Origin: Paucibacter sp. TC2R-5
Lineage (GTDB): Bacteria; Pseudomonadota; Gammaproteobacteria; Burkholderiales; Burkholderiaceae_C
Length of the DNA: 64,000 bases
Assembly: GCF_025717605.1 (NCBI RefSeq)
Contig: NZ_JAJIRQ010000001.1
Coordinates: 1 to 64,000 of the forward strand
Direction of reading: 5' to 3'
In this document: piece by piece, positions 38,379-47,568 of the stretch
Position numbering within the stretch: the first letter of the stretch is position 1
How the letters are laid out: each line of letters starts with the position of its first letter
Translations under genes and position numbers: made by a program
Notes under the pieces: generated by a model
Seen by the model: only the letters and a program-made list of their open reading frames with translations
Database searches by the model: none
What the model was told of the DNA's origin: nothing

Positions 38379-39602
38379 ATGGCCCAGGTAAAATCAGATA
38401 AATCAAATACTTACGGCTATAACGTGGTGAGCAACATTATAAGGGCTAAAGCCAAAGCGCCGGCCGCCACACAAACCCGCAGAAAAGCGGCTGCGCGGCC
38501 CGGCAGCGGGCTGCCTGCGCGCGGGACTAACAGCCCTGCACGAGGCCAGGTGCGAAGTGAGCGAGTGCCAACTGTGCCCAGGCCGGCAGCACGCCCGGTG
38601 GCGCCGGCGCCCGCACAGGTGGTCGCCGCGCCTTCCCCTGCAGTGGCGCCGGCCGTGCGCCGCGTCACAGTGGATGAAAACTCCGCCGGCCAGCGCCTCG
38701 ACAACTTTCTATTGCGCGAGCTCAAAGGCGTGCCCAAGACGCATATCTACCGCGTCATCCGGGCTGGCGAGGTGCGCGTCAACAAGGGCAGGGCGCACGC
38801 CGACACCCGGCTGGAACTGGGCGACGAGGTGCGCGTGCCGCCGGTGCGCCTGCCCGAGCGCGTGTTGGAGCGGCCCGACTATGTGCCGGCGCGCGAATTC
38901 GAGGTCGTGTTTGAGGACGAACACCTGCTCGCCATCAACAAACCGGCCGGCGTGGCCGTACATGGTGGCTCCGGCGTCAGCTTTGGCGTCATCGAGCAGC
39001 TGCGCCAAGCTCGGCCGTTGGCCAAGTTCCTGGAATTGGTGCACCGGCTGGACAAGGAAACCTCGGGCCTGCTCTTGATCGCCAAGAAGCGCAGCGCCTT
39101 GGTCGCCTTGCAGGAACAGTTCCGCGAGCGCGAGACCGGCAAGACCTACGCGGCTCTGGTGGCAGGCGACTGGGCCGACAATAAAAAAGTCATCGACGTG
39201 CCCTTGCTGAAGTTCATCGGCAGTGACGGCGAGCGCTGGGTCAGGGCGCTGCCCAATCCGAACGATCCGTCCGCAGACCAAGCCAAGCGCTCAATCAGCT
39301 TGGTCAAGGTGGCGCAGCGCTTGAACGGTTACAGCTTGCTGGACGTGACCATCAAGACCGGCCGCACCCACCAGATTCGAGTCCATCTGGCTTATGGCGG
39401 CCATGCCATCGTCGGTGACCCCAAATATGGCGATTTCGAGGCCAACCGGGCCTTGGCGCGCGGGGCACTCCGCTTTGAGCGGATGTTTTTGCACGCCAAG
39501 CGCCTGCGCTTCATGCACCCGGCCGGCACGGGCGAGCTGGAGTTGACCGCGCCGCTGCCGCTCGAATGTGAGCAATTGATTCTGGCCTTGAAGAAAAAAT
39601 GA
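38379..39602 (+). CDS. rluC: 23S rRNA pseudouridine synthase RluC (955/2504/2580)
   Basis: About 407 aa. The first ~95 residues are Ala/Pro/Arg-rich and probably disordered. An S4 RNA-binding domain follows at about 98-155 (GQRLDNFLLRELK... HIYRVIRAGEVRVN), then the synthase domain with catalytic Asp225 (HRLDKETSGLLLIAKK) and KTGRTHQIRVHLAYGGHAIVGDPKYG. rne-rluC divergence is conserved in proteobacteria. The ATG at 38379 is preferred; TTG at 38352 and GTG at 38424 are in frame, and none has a clear ribosome site. Confidence 0.92.
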   Translation: MAQVKSDKSNTYGYNVVSNIIRAKAKAPAATQTRRKAAARPGSGLPARGTNSPARGQVRSERVPTVPRPAARPVAPAPAQVVAAPSPAVAPAVRRVTVDENSAGQRLDNFLLRELKGVPKTHIYRVIRAGEVRVNKGRAHADTRLELGDEVRVPPVRLPERVLERPDYVPAREFEVVFEDEHLLAINKPAGVAVHGGSGVSFGVIEQLRQARPLAKFLELVHRLDKETSGLLLIAKKRSALVALQEQFRERETGKTYAALVAGDWADNKKVIDVPLLKFIGSDGERWVRALPNPNDPSADQAKRSISLVKVAQRLNGYSLLDVTIKTGRTHQIRVHLAYGGHAIVGDPKYGDFEANRALARGALRFERMFLHAKRLRFMHPAGTGELELTAPLPLECEQLILALKKK

Positions 39603-40258
39603 GACCTCAACAGTTTGACCTGATCGTTTTCGACTGGGACGGCACGCTGTTCGACTCGACCGCCGTGATCACCCGCAGCATCCAGGCCGCCGCTGTAGAC
39701 CTGGGCTTGGCCCAGCCCAGTCACGCGCAGGCCAGCTATGTGATCGGTTTGGGGCTGCAGGAAGCCTTGGCCTATGCGGTGCCGGAATTGAGCCCGGACC
39801 GCTACCCCGAGCTGGGCCAGCGCTATCGCCACCATTACCTCGCCGCCCAACATCAGGTGACGCTGTTCGACGGCGTGCTGGACTTGTTGGCTGCCTTGAA
39901 GGCTCGCCACCATTGGCTTGCGGTGGCGACCGGCAAAAGCCGGCGCGGCTTGGACGAGGTGCTGGATGTGGACAGTTTGCGCGGGTTGTTCGACGGCACG
40001 CGCACGGCCGACGAGACCGCCGGCAAGCCCAATCCGCAGATGTTGAACGAGCTGATGCGTGAATTTGCTGTCGCGCCGGAGCGGACTTTGATGATTGGCG
40101 ACACGACGCACGACCTGCAACTGGCCCGCAATGCCGGCACGGCCAGCGTCGGCGTTTCTTATGGCGCCCATGACCATGGCAGCTTTGGCGAGTTTGCCCC
40201 TTTGCATGTGGCGCATTCGGTGCGTGAACTGCACGATTGGCTGATCAAGAATGCCTGA
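39599..40258 (+). CDS. HAD-IA family phosphatase (phosphoglycolate-phosphatase-like)
   Basis: About 219 aa. HAD motif I is DWDGTLFDS (nucleophile Asp11), motif II is the threonine in AVATGKSRRG, and motif III/IV is KPNPQMLNEL with MIGDTTHDLQLARNAG. Its substrate is not evident; related proteins are annotated as phosphoglycolate phosphatase. The ATG overlaps the rluC stop, and this rluC-HAD pairing is common in Burkholderiales. Confidence 0.87.
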   Translation: MRPQQFDLIVFDWDGTLFDSTAVITRSIQAAAVDLGLAQPSHAQASYVIGLGLQEALAYAVPELSPDRYPELGQRYRHHYLAAQHQVTLFDGVLDLLAALKARHHWLAVATGKSRRGLDEVLDVDSLRGLFDGTRTADETAGKPNPQMLNELMREFAVAPERTLMIGDTTHDLQLARNAGTASVGVSYGAHDHGSFGEFAPLHVAHSVRELHDWLIKNA

Positions 40259-40649
40259 TATGAATCCCACCGAAGAATCCACACCCGCGCTGCCGCTTTG
40301 CTCTTCTGACGACTTGGTCGAGCGCGGCAAGGCACACAGCTTCGACGTGCTGCAGTACCGCCAACCGGCGCGCGCCTTTGCCTTGCGTTTCGAGGGTCAG
40401 GTGGTCGCCTACTTGAACCGCTGCGCCCATGTGCCGACCGAGATGGACTGGCAAGAAGGCGAATTCCTCGACGGCGACAAGCAATTCATCATGTGCTCCA
40501 TCCATGGTGCGGTCTATGACCCGCTGACCGGGCGCTGCGTGACGGGCATGTGCGGGCGCATAGGGCTGACGAAAATCGAGGTGCAGGAACGTGAAGGTCA
40601 GGTCTATTGGTACCCTTCACGCGACACCAAACCGGCTTTCGAAGACTGA
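40251..40649 (+). CDS. Rieske [2Fe-2S] domain protein
   Basis: Small 132-aa soluble ferredoxin-like protein. The iron-sulphur ligands are visible as NRCAHVPTEMDW (Cys-x-His) and IMCSIHGAVYDP (Cys-x2-His). There is no membrane anchor or signal peptide, so it is not a bc1 subunit. Its electron partner is unknown. It overlaps the HAD gene by 8 bases and precedes sppA. Confidence 0.87.
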   Translation: MPDMNPTEESTPALPLCSSDDLVERGKAHSFDVLQYRQPARAFALRFEGQVVAYLNRCAHVPTEMDWQEGEFLDGDKQFIMCSIHGAVYDPLTGRCVTGMCGRIGLTKIEVQEREGQVYWYPSRDTKPAFED

Positions 40650-40678
40650 ACCCAGCGAACGACCTCACAATTACAACA

Positions 40679-41695
40679 ATGAACTCATCCGACGATTTGC
40701 CCAAGCCCATCCATGACCCGCAGGCGGGCATCACGGCACAAACAGCCTCCCCTGAATCACCCCGGCCCAGCGCCGCGAGCTACGAGCCTTTGCTGGCCCA
40801 GTTCGCTCGCGAGTACCTGCTGGACAAGCGCAACGAGCGGCGCTGGAAGCTGTTTTTCAGGCTGCTCTGGCTGGCGCTGATCGCGGTGGTGGTTTGGTCG
40901 CTGTTCTTGCAGCGTCACCATATGCAAAACCCGAATGCCCCTCACACCGCCTTGGTTGAGGTGCGTGGCGAGATCGCAGCCGATACCGAGGCCAGCGCCG
41001 AATTGCTGCTGTCCGCCTTGAAGAGCGCGTTTGAAGACAGCGGCTCGCAGGCTGTGGTCTTGCGCATCAATTCACCCGGCGGCAGCCCGGTTCAGGCCGG
41101 CATCGTCTATGACGAGATCAAGCGCCTCAAAGTGAAGCATGGCAAAAAGGTCTATGCGGTGGTGGAGGAAATGTGCGCGTCGGGCGCTTACTACATCGCG
41201 GCTGCGGCGGACGAAATCTATGTGGACAAGGCCTCGGTGGTCGGCTCGATCGGTGTTTTGATGGACGGCTTTGGCTTCACCGACCTGATGGGCAAGCTCG
41301 GTGTCGAGCGTCGCCTGCTGACGGCCGGCGCCAACAAGGGCATGCTGGACCCGTTCTCGCCGGTCAGCCCTAAGCAACAAGCCTTTGCGCAGGCGATGCT
41401 GGACCAAATTCACCAGCAGTTCATCGCGGTCGTGCGTGAAGGGCGCGGCAAGCGCTTGAAGGAAACACCGGAGACCTTCTCTGGCCTGTTCTGGAACGGC
41501 GAGCAGGCGGTCACGCTGGGCTTGGCCGACCATTTTGGCAATCTCGACTATGTGGCCCGCGAGGTCGTCAAGGCCGAAGAGGTGATCGACTACACCCCGC
41601 GCGACAACGTCGCCGAACGGCTGGCCAAGCGCTTTGGTGCGGCCATGGGCGAGGGCGCTATTCATGCGGTGCGCAATTTGGCACCGATTCGCTGA
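40679..41695 (+). CDS. sppA: Signal peptide peptidase SppA, S49 family (short form)
   Basis: Membrane-anchored serine protease of about 338 aa that degrades released signal peptides. A single membrane segment lies at about 62-78 (FFRLLWLALIAVVVWSLFL). RINSPGGSPVQAGIVYDEI holds the oxyanion region, CASGAYYIA the catalytic serine, and KASVVGSIGVLMDGF follows. It is half the size of E. coli SppA, the single-domain form. The ATG at 40679 is chosen; the upstream frame overlaps the Rieske gene. Confidence 0.9.
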   Translation: MNSSDDLPKPIHDPQAGITAQTASPESPRPSAASYEPLLAQFAREYLLDKRNERRWKLFFRLLWLALIAVVVWSLFLQRHHMQNPNAPHTALVEVRGEIAADTEASAELLLSALKSAFEDSGSQAVVLRINSPGGSPVQAGIVYDEIKRLKVKHGKKVYAVVEEMCASGAYYIAAAADEIYVDKASVVGSIGVLMDGFGFTDLMGKLGVERRLLTAGANKGMLDPFSPVSPKQQAFAQAMLDQIHQQFIAVVREGRGKRLKETPETFSGLFWNGEQAVTLGLADHFGNLDYVAREVVKAEEVIDYTPRDNVAERLAKRFGAAMGEGAIHAVRNLAPIR

Positions 41696-41744
41696 AGCCT
41701 GGACGCAGTCATTTTTTGTATTTTTTTGAATAGAGTTTTTCACC

Positions 41745-42974
41745 ATGCCCGTCAATCTCCACGCACCCGATCCCGCCTCCTTGCATGCCGTGCCCGGCGT
41801 CCGTTTAGGTGTCACGATGGCCGGCATACGCAAGGCTGACCGGCGTGACCTCAGCGTGATCGAGTTGGTCGAGGGCAGCAGCGTCGCCGGTGTCTTCACC
41901 AGTAACCGCTTTTGCGCAGCACCGGTACAACTCTGCCGCCAGCATTTGGCTGCCGGCCATGCCATCCGCGCGATCCTGGTCAATACCGGCAATGCCAACG
42001 CCGGCACCGGTGCCGATGGCCTGGCTCGCGCCCAGCAGAGCTGCGAAGCGCTGGCCGGCTTGATGGGCGTGCGGTCTGAGCAGATCCTGCCCTTCTCGAC
42101 CGGCGTGATCATGGAAACCTTGCCGGTCGATCGCATCATTGCCGGCTTGCCTGCGGCCATTGCCGCCTTGAGCGCGGATGCTTGGGGGCAGGCGGCCTTG
42201 GGCATCATGACCACCGACACGATCCCCAAGGCCGCGTCGCGCCAGATTCAGATCCAGGGCCAAACGGTCACACTCACCGGCATCAGCAAGGGTGCCGGCA
42301 TGATCCGCCCGAATATGGCCACCATGTTGGGCTATGTCGCGACCGACGCCAACATCAACCCTTCGCTGATGCAGGCGCTGGTGACCGAAGCCGCTGACGC
42401 CTCATTCAACCGCATCACGATTGACGGCGACACCTCCACCAATGACTCCTTTGTACTGATCGCCACGCACCAAGCCAAGCATGCGCGCATCGAGTCCCTG
42501 GACTCGGCCGAGGGACAGGCCTTGCGCGCGGCGCTGATTGAGCTGTCGCAGCAGCTGGCGCAAGCCATCGTGCGCGATGGTGAGGGCGCGACCAAGTTCA
42601 TCACCATCGTCGTCGAGGGCGGGCGCAGTGAGGCCGAGTGCAAACAGGCGGCCTATTGCATTGCGCATTCACCACTGGTCAAGACGGCCTTTTTCGCCAG
42701 CGACCCGAATCTGGGCCGTATTCTGGCGGCGGTCGGCTATGCCGGCATCGATGATCTGGACCAGACCCTGATCGATATGCACCTGGACGAGGTCTTGGTC
42801 GTGCAGGCGGGCGGGCGTCACCCAGCCTACCGCGAAGAAGACGGCTCCCGCGTGATGAAGCAGGCCGAGATCACGGTGCGCGTCAGCCTCCATCGCGGCG
42901 CGGCCTCGGCCACCGTGTGGACCTGCGACTTGAGCCACGATTACGTCAGCATCAACGCCGACTACCGGTCTTGA
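41745..42974 (+). CDS. argJ: Bifunctional ornithine acetyltransferase / N-acetylglutamate synthase
   Basis: Arginine biosynthesis enzyme of 409 aa that recycles the acetyl group between ornithine and glutamate. [17 protein letters not shown] and [17 protein letters not shown] are in the N-terminal half. [20 protein letters not shown] contains the autocleavage threonine that splits the protein into two subunits, and the C-terminus ends [16 protein letters not shown]. It is preceded by a T-rich gap and stands as its own unit. Confidence 0.95.
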   Translation: MPVNLHAPDPASLHAVPGVRLGVTMAGIRKADRRDLSVIELVEGSSVAGVFTSNRFCAAPVQLCRQHLAAGHAIRAILVNTGNANAGTGADGLARAQQSCEALAGLMGVRSEQILPFSTGVIMETLPVDRIIAGLPAAIAALSADAWGQAALGIMTTDTIPKAASRQIQIQGQTVTLTGISKGAGMIRPNMATMLGYVATDANINPSLMQALVTEAADASFNRITIDGDTSTNDSFVLIATHQAKHARIESLDSAEGQALRAALIELSQQLAQAIVRDGEGATKFITIVVEGGRSEAECKQAAYCIAHSPLVKTAFFASDPNLGRILAAVGYAGIDDLDQTLIDMHLDEVLVVQAGGRHPAYREEDGSRVMKQAEITVRVSLHRGAASATVWTCDLSHDYVSINADYRS

Positions 42975-42985
42975 CCGTTAGTTGA

Positions 42986-44659
42986 TCAGAAGTCCACCGC
43001 CCGCGTGCGCATGCCGCGCGCGATCAAGGTGGCGTTGATCAGCTGAGCCTCCTCGCGGCTGGCAAAAGGCCAGACCGCCGGGCGCCAGCCTTCGGGTGTT
43101 TGAAACACCTGCGCCTGCAAGGCCGCACCGCCGGCCCCGCCTTGTTGCGGGGACAGCATCGCCCGCATGCGAGCCAGGGTGGCTTCTGCATCGGCCTTGT
43201 TGGCGCTGATGGGTCCGACCAGGGCAACCACGGGTTTGTTGGCCAGGGCGGCCGCCTTGGCGATGGCCTTGCCGCTGGGAGGCGCAGTCGTCGCTGTCTC
43301 TGTTTTGCCAGCTGGCGTGGTCGCGGCGGGCGTCGCTGCCGAACCATTCTGCGCGGCTGTTTCGCTGCCTTCCGAGCTCAGTTTGGGCTTGTGGACATGA
43401 GCCAGCGCAGACTTGGCCTTGGGTTTTGGCGGCTCCTCTTGAGGCGGCTCGGGCTGGGCTTTCAGGTCGGCAGCGGCCTTCTTGTCCTCCGGCTTCTTAT
43501 CTTCTTTTTTGGCCTCATCGGGCTCGGCCAGTTGCGCCTGCTTGGGCGGCGCGCCCAGCGGCGGCGCTGTGCGGCCCGGAATAGGTTTGACGAACATCGG
43601 CCGGATGTCCGGTTTCAGCATGCTGGGCTCTTCCGGCGATGCTGCTTCTTGGGGTGCGGCAGCAGTGCCCGTTACTGCTGCAGATGCCGCTGCTGAGGCC
43701 ACGGCCCCGCTGCCATCGACGCTGGTGGCGTTCAGCGGTGTCAGTGGCAAGCCTGCCGGCGCAGTGCTTGAGGCCGCTTCTGAAGCGGCTTGCGGTGGCG
43801 CAGAAGCCTCTTGAGGGGCGGGCAGCGGGGCAGGCGGGGAGGCCGCAGCCGAGGCGGACGTTGCCGCAGCCGAAGCAGCGGGGTCCGGGCCCAAGGCCGG
43901 ATCCGCTTTCTTCGCGCTGGGCAGCAGCAGCCCAGCGCCTGCGCCCAGCAAAGCCAGCAGCAGCAAGGCGACCAAGGCCAAACGGCGCGGGCTCAAACAG
44001 CGGCGCCCGGTGATGGCCGGCTGGCGGCCTCGGCCCAGCAAGATGCGGCTGCGCGAGCGGCCGGCGTCTATCGCAGCGCTCATCACATAGAGCTCGAAGG
44101 GCCAAGCGCCGCCACCTTTTGAACCGGCTTTCCCGTCGCTGTCCATCAGTGTCTCGTCGATCGGAATGATGCGCTGCGGCCAGGATGCATCGCCGGGTTG
44201 GCTGGTGTAGCCATGCGCTTGTGCGAACGCGGCAATCCGTTTGGGCGACAAATGGCTGACAAAGCGTTCGCTGAACACCGGCCAAGACTTGGCCTCTGTA
44301 GCGCTTGGCTTGCGCCAAAAAGCGAATCGGCTCAACCGTTCGCGCCAAGCTGGCTGGCCTTGCTTGGGCGGCGGCTCTTGGTCAGCGAGCGCGTCGAGGT
44401 GGGCGGCGTTGGGGTCTACCGCTATCGTCAGGCCTTCCTCATCCCAGGCGGCCGCCAAGCTCTCGGGCGAGATCTCATCGGTCAATACCGGCTCGACCTT
44501 GCCCTTGGCGCCGCGGCCGCGGGCGGCCGCATCGGCTTGCGCGTTGCGCATGAACGGCAAAGCCACGACGCCAATCGTGTGGACGTCGTAAATGGTGATC
44601 CGTTTTGCAAGGGGGTGGCGGTTATGCCATGCCACCACCTGCTCGGCCAGTCGATCCAT
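42986..44659 (-). CDS. Single-pass membrane protein with C-terminal SPOR-like domain
   Basis: About 557 aa, not a named family to me. A cytoplasmic N-terminal part with FAFWRKP and a YVMSAAIDAGRSRSR segment precedes one membrane helix at about 230-250 (LALVALLLLALLGAGAGLLL). A long Ala/Pro/Ser-rich, then Lys/Glu-rich linker follows. The last ~85 residues (VVALVGPISANKADAEATLARM, then WRPAVWPFASREEAQLINATL) have the paired pattern of a SPOR peptidoglycan-binding domain; this is inference. A TTG at 44713 would extend it by 18 residues. It converges on argJ with an 11-base gap. Confidence 0.65.
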   Translation of the reverse strand: MDRLAEQVVAWHNRHPLAKRITIYDVHTIGVVALPFMRNAQADAAARGRGAKGKVEPVLTDEISPESLAAAWDEEGLTIAVDPNAAHLDALADQEPPPKQGQPAWRERLSRFAFWRKPSATEAKSWPVFSERFVSHLSPKRIAAFAQAHGYTSQPGDASWPQRIIPIDETLMDSDGKAGSKGGGAWPFELYVMSAAIDAGRSRSRILLGRGRQPAITGRRCLSPRRLALVALLLLALLGAGAGLLLPSAKKADPALGPDPAASAAATSASAAASPPAPLPAPQEASAPPQAASEAASSTAPAGLPLTPLNATSVDGSGAVASAAASAAVTGTAAAPQEAASPEEPSMLKPDIRPMFVKPIPGRTAPPLGAPPKQAQLAEPDEAKKEDKKPEDKKAAADLKAQPEPPQEEPPKPKAKSALAHVHKPKLSSEGSETAAQNGSAATPAATTPAGKTETATTAPPSGKAIAKAAALANKPVVALVGPISANKADAEATLARMRAMLSPQQGGAGGAALQAQVFQTPEGWRPAVWPFASREEAQLINATLIARGMRTRAVDF

Positions 44660-44708
44660 GGATGCGGTTGTTTTGGGGATTGAGATAAAAGGGCCGCTTG
44701 AAAGCCTG

Positions 44709-44749
44709 TGCAACGATCATTGGCAGTGCGCTGCACGATCAATCGGCAG
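44709..44749 (+). repeat. Two 18-base imperfect direct repeats upstream of the sigma-54 promoter
   Basis: 44709-44726 and 44732-44749 share TGCA..CGATCA..T..GGCAG with a 23-base offset, roughly two helical turns. They lie about 150-190 bases before the predicted start, where enhancer sites of sigma-54 activators usually are. The divergent gene at 44659 could instead be the target. Confidence 0.45.
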
Positions 44750-44871
44750 ACCCCGTCATGGTGCCTGAACTCTAAGCCCTGCGGCAGCGCTGAGGTCAGA
44801 GTTGATAGCAGGAAAAGAAGGGGAAAAGCAAATGCCAGCGTGCCTGACCTTCAATTCGAGCGTCACAAGCC

Positions 44872-44888
44872 TTGGCACGCGGCTTGCA
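44872..44888 (+). promoter_or_regulatory. Sigma-54 promoter (-24/-12)
   Basis: TTGGCACG-CGGC-TTGCA: exact match to TGGCACG-N4-TTGCW with GG and GC ten bases apart. Predicted transcription start is near 44899. Confidence 0.75.
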
Positions 44889-44902
44889 TAGCTTGCTCAT
44901 CT

Positions 44903-45337
44903 ATGAACGCAGTGCATGCCCACTTCCCAGACAGTGACCCCGCCATCGACGCGCCACGCGCCGCCTTGGATGCTTTTGGCTATGCCTGCTTGACCGTCGC
45001 GCAGGCCGACGGACGCTGCCTGTGGCGCAGCCCTTTGGCGCGCCGTTTAATGGCGGAGTACTTTATTGGCGGGCACTTCGAGAGGGGTTTTTTGCCGCCG
45101 GAGTTGCTGCTGTGGCTGCACCGGGAGGCGCTGCGGCGGCGTGCGGGCGCGCCGGCTCAGGACTTGACGGTCTTGGCGCAAACCCCCAGCACCTACAACC
45201 CCACCATGTCTGCCGCCCATGTGCCCAGCAATGCGCGCAAGCGGAGCCTGAGCAAGCGCCTGAGTTTCAGGCTGCACGAGGCGGATGCCGCCACGATGGG
45301 CGAAGGGCAATGGTTGATCGTGATGAGCGATATTTGA
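44903..45337 (+). CDS. PAS-like domain protein resembling the N-terminus of a LuxR regulator
   Basis: About 144 aa, no firm family. DAFGYACLTVAQADGRCLWRSPLARRL, LPPELLLWLHREAL and a final LSFRLHEADAATMGEGQWLIVM resemble the sensory half of single-protein LuxR regulators, which normally continue into a DNA-binding helix-turn-helix. Here the frame ends after IVMSDI and no HTH is found in any frame before the next gene. It may be a stand-alone sensor or a decayed regulator. The ATG at 44903 lies only about 4 bases after the predicted sigma-54 start and has no ribosome site. Confidence 0.5.
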   Translation: MNAVHAHFPDSDPAIDAPRAALDAFGYACLTVAQADGRCLWRSPLARRLMAEYFIGGHFERGFLPPELLLWLHREALRRRAGAPAQDLTVLAQTPSTYNPTMSAAHVPSNARKRSLSKRLSFRLHEADAATMGEGQWLIVMSDI

Positions 45338-45467
45338 CGGACCTTGGTGTGTAGCTGTGGCCGCGCCTTCTTGGTGCGTGCCGCCGCACCTTGGTGCGCG
45401 GTGCTTGCAGTGGAGGCGGTCGCACTTGCGACAGCGCTTCCTCCCTCTTGCCCTCATGATGTGAGGC

Positions 45468-46142
45468 ATGGGAACTCTCTATCTCGTCCGCCATGGTCAG
45501 GCCTCCTTGGGGGCGTCCGATTACGACCAACTCAGCCCGCTCGGTGAGCAGCAATGCCGCCTATTGGGCGAGTATTGGCGCAGCCGCGGCCTGCGCTTTG
45601 ATGCGGTCTTGTGCGGCGGTATGAAGCGCCATGCGCAGTCGCTGGCCGCCATAGCCGAGGGCTTGGGGCAAGCCGAGTTGCCGGCAGTGCAGCGTCGCCC
45701 CGGTTTGAACGAATATGACAGTGAGGCCTTGATCCGCAGCGTGTTCAGCGGGCCGTTGGACAGGCCGCGCGACGCGGAATCAGCGCGCCAGTATTTCCGC
45801 CTGCTGCGGGCAGGCCTGCGGGCTTGGATGTCGGGCCAGACCGAGCCCGAGGGTATGCCAAGTTACGCCGAGTTCTCGGCCGGCATCGCCGCCGTGCTGA
45901 CCGAGGTGCGTGAGCAATGCGAGGGTCAGGTCTTGCTGGTGTCCAGCGGCGGGCCCATTTCCAGCGCTATCGGTCAGCTCTTGCAAGCGTCCTGCGAGGC
46001 CGTCATTGACCTGAATCTGCGCATCCGCAATAGCGCGGTCAGTGAATTCAGCTTCGGGCCTAAGCGCCACGCCATGCTGACCTTCAACACTGTGCCCCAT
46101 CTTGATTCGCCTCAGGGTCAGGCCTTGATCACTTCTGCCTAG
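45468..46142 (+). CDS. Histidine phosphatase superfamily protein, second catalytic His replaced
   Basis: About 224 aa. The RHG motif LVRHGQAS with nucleophile His9 is intact, and CGGMKRHAQSL follows. The position normally occupied by the second catalytic histidine (VSHGG) reads VSSGGPIS, as in a subset of related proteins. Activity is therefore uncertain. Substrate unknown. GAGG precedes the ATG. Confidence 0.82.
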   Translation: MGTLYLVRHGQASLGASDYDQLSPLGEQQCRLLGEYWRSRGLRFDAVLCGGMKRHAQSLAAIAEGLGQAELPAVQRRPGLNEYDSEALIRSVFSGPLDRPRDAESARQYFRLLRAGLRAWMSGQTEPEGMPSYAEFSAGIAAVLTEVREQCEGQVLLVSSGGPISSAIGQLLQASCEAVIDLNLRIRNSAVSEFSFGPKRHAMLTFNTVPHLDSPQGQALITSA

Positions 46143-46156
46143 GGCTGGCGAGGCGT

Positions 46157-47170
46157 TCAGGGTGTGCCAGAGCTGCTAATTTCGCGCACCACTCTGAAGC
46201 CCAGCAAGGTGTAGCGGGAACTGGGCTCGTTGTAGTTGCGGTAGCTGGCACGGGCGTAAAACGGCCAGGTGTGCCAGGAGCCGCCGCGCCGCACCCGCGC
46301 GTCCCCGGTGGCCGGGCCTTGTGGGTCGACTTCGGGTGACTTGGCGTAATAGTCGTCGTCATGCCAGTCCGACACCCATTCCCAGGCATTGCCATGCATG
46401 TCAAACAGCCCCCAAGCATTGGGCGCGAAGCTGCCGACCGGCGCGGTGAAGGCGTAGCCGTCATGGCCGCTCAAGGCCATGTCTGTCCAGCGGGGCCAAT
46501 TGACCGCGCTGTCGGCGTCGAACACATTGGCGACCTTGAGCAGGGAAGCCGGGTCGTCGCCGGAGTGGTAGCGCGTGCGCGTACCGGCACGGGCCGCATA
46601 CTCCCACTCCGCCTCGGTCGGCAGACGATAGTGTTGGCCCTCAATCCGGCTCAACCAAGCGGCGAAGCTCTGGGCATCGGCATAGCTGATGTTGACGACC
46701 GGGTGCGCGTCGGTCTGCGCGAAGCCCGGGTTCAACCAGGAGTAGCGTGGGTTTCGACCCTCGAAGGCGTCGCCGCGCACGGTTAGGCTGGGGTCGTAGT
46801 CTTTGCGATAGCCATATGCGCCAGTGCCATCCTGGATGGACTCGGGCACAAAGCCGCTCGCCTCGACAAAGCGTCGAAACTGGCCCACCGTCACCTCATG
46901 GGCACCTAACCAAAAGTCACGGCTGATGCGCACAGGGTGGGCGGGCGCCTCATCCTGCAAGTTCTCGAAACGCTTGCGCGGCAAATGCGGGAAGGCCTTG
47001 GCCAAGCTGTCGGCAGATTCCTCGCTACCCATGATGAAGTTGCCCGCCGGAATGCGCACCAACTGCATGCCAATGCTGTTGAGGGTCTGTGCTTGGCCGG
47101 GCTCAGCAGCGTCGGACGCCAAAGGGATCAGGAGTTGCGCGCCTGCCAAAACAAAAGGAATTGCGTTCAT
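46157..47170 (-). CDS. Secreted formylglycine-generating-enzyme-fold protein without active-site cysteines
   Basis: Exported protein of 337 aa. It has a signal peptide of about 22 residues. The SUMF1/FGE-sulfatase fold is evident: VRIPAGNFIMGSEE, FWLGAHEVTVGQF, HPVVNISYADAQSFAAWLS, YRLPTEAEWEYAARAG, GLFDMHGNAWEWVSD and RRGGSW near the end. True sulfatase-activating enzymes have a pair of catalytic cysteines shortly after RGGSW; this protein reads HTWPFYARASY there, so it is unlikely to make formylglycine. PvdO/EgtB-like or binding roles are possible. Confidence 0.85.
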   Translation of the reverse strand: MNAIPFVLAGAQLLIPLASDAAEPGQAQTLNSIGMQLVRIPAGNFIMGSEESADSLAKAFPHLPRKRFENLQDEAPAHPVRISRDFWLGAHEVTVGQFRRFVEASGFVPESIQDGTGAYGYRKDYDPSLTVRGDAFEGRNPRYSWLNPGFAQTDAHPVVNISYADAQSFAAWLSRIEGQHYRLPTEAEWEYAARAGTRTRYHSGDDPASLLKVANVFDADSAVNWPRWTDMALSGHDGYAFTAPVGSFAPNAWGLFDMHGNAWEWVSDWHDDDYYAKSPEVDPQGPATGDARVRRGGSWHTWPFYARASYRNYNEPSSRYTLLGFRVVREISSSGTP

Positions 47171-47338
47171 GACAGCATCCTGGCTACTTGGGGCCTCGTT
47201 TTTTCAAGTGTTACTCGCGCTTGTCAGCTGAGCAAAACTGTTAGCCCAAGTGTACAGCGGTAACAGTCGGTGACCGATGGGCCTGAGTCGGCTTTGCTGC
47301 CCACACAATCGCGGCGTCTGCCCATGGAAGGAGTCGAA

Positions 47339-47476
47339 ATGAAGAAGGCGAGCCGCACTGTGCCCTGGTCGATTTTGCTGGCCCTGAGCTTGGCGGCCCA
47401 AGCGTTTGCGCAGGGCTATATCGGCCTGCCGGAGTCTGAGGCGCCGCCGCATGCGGTGACCGCTCTAGCGGCCTGA
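47339..47476 (+). CDS. Small secreted peptide (45 aa precursor)
   Basis: Unrecognised. A strong AAGGAG lies 5 bases before the ATG. The signal peptide is MKKASRTVPWSILLALSLAA with a QAFAQ cleavage site, leaving about 20 residues (GYIGLPESEAPPHAVTALAA). It might be a small exported peptide or the remnant of a longer gene. Confidence 0.5.
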   Translation: MKKASRTVPWSILLALSLAAQAFAQGYIGLPESEAPPHAVTALAA

Positions 47477-47568
47477 ACCGCCCAAACGCCGCTTGGTCGC
47501 AAAGTTGCCTCCCTGTGGTGGCAGCTGTTTCTATGATGGGGCCATCCAAGGAACCGGTGCGTGCCCTC

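Noticed and set aside
45338-45467. CTTGGTG repeats after the PAS-like gene as a missing HTH in another frame
   Set aside because: No frame here encodes a helix-turn-helix; the repeats are only three short similar words.
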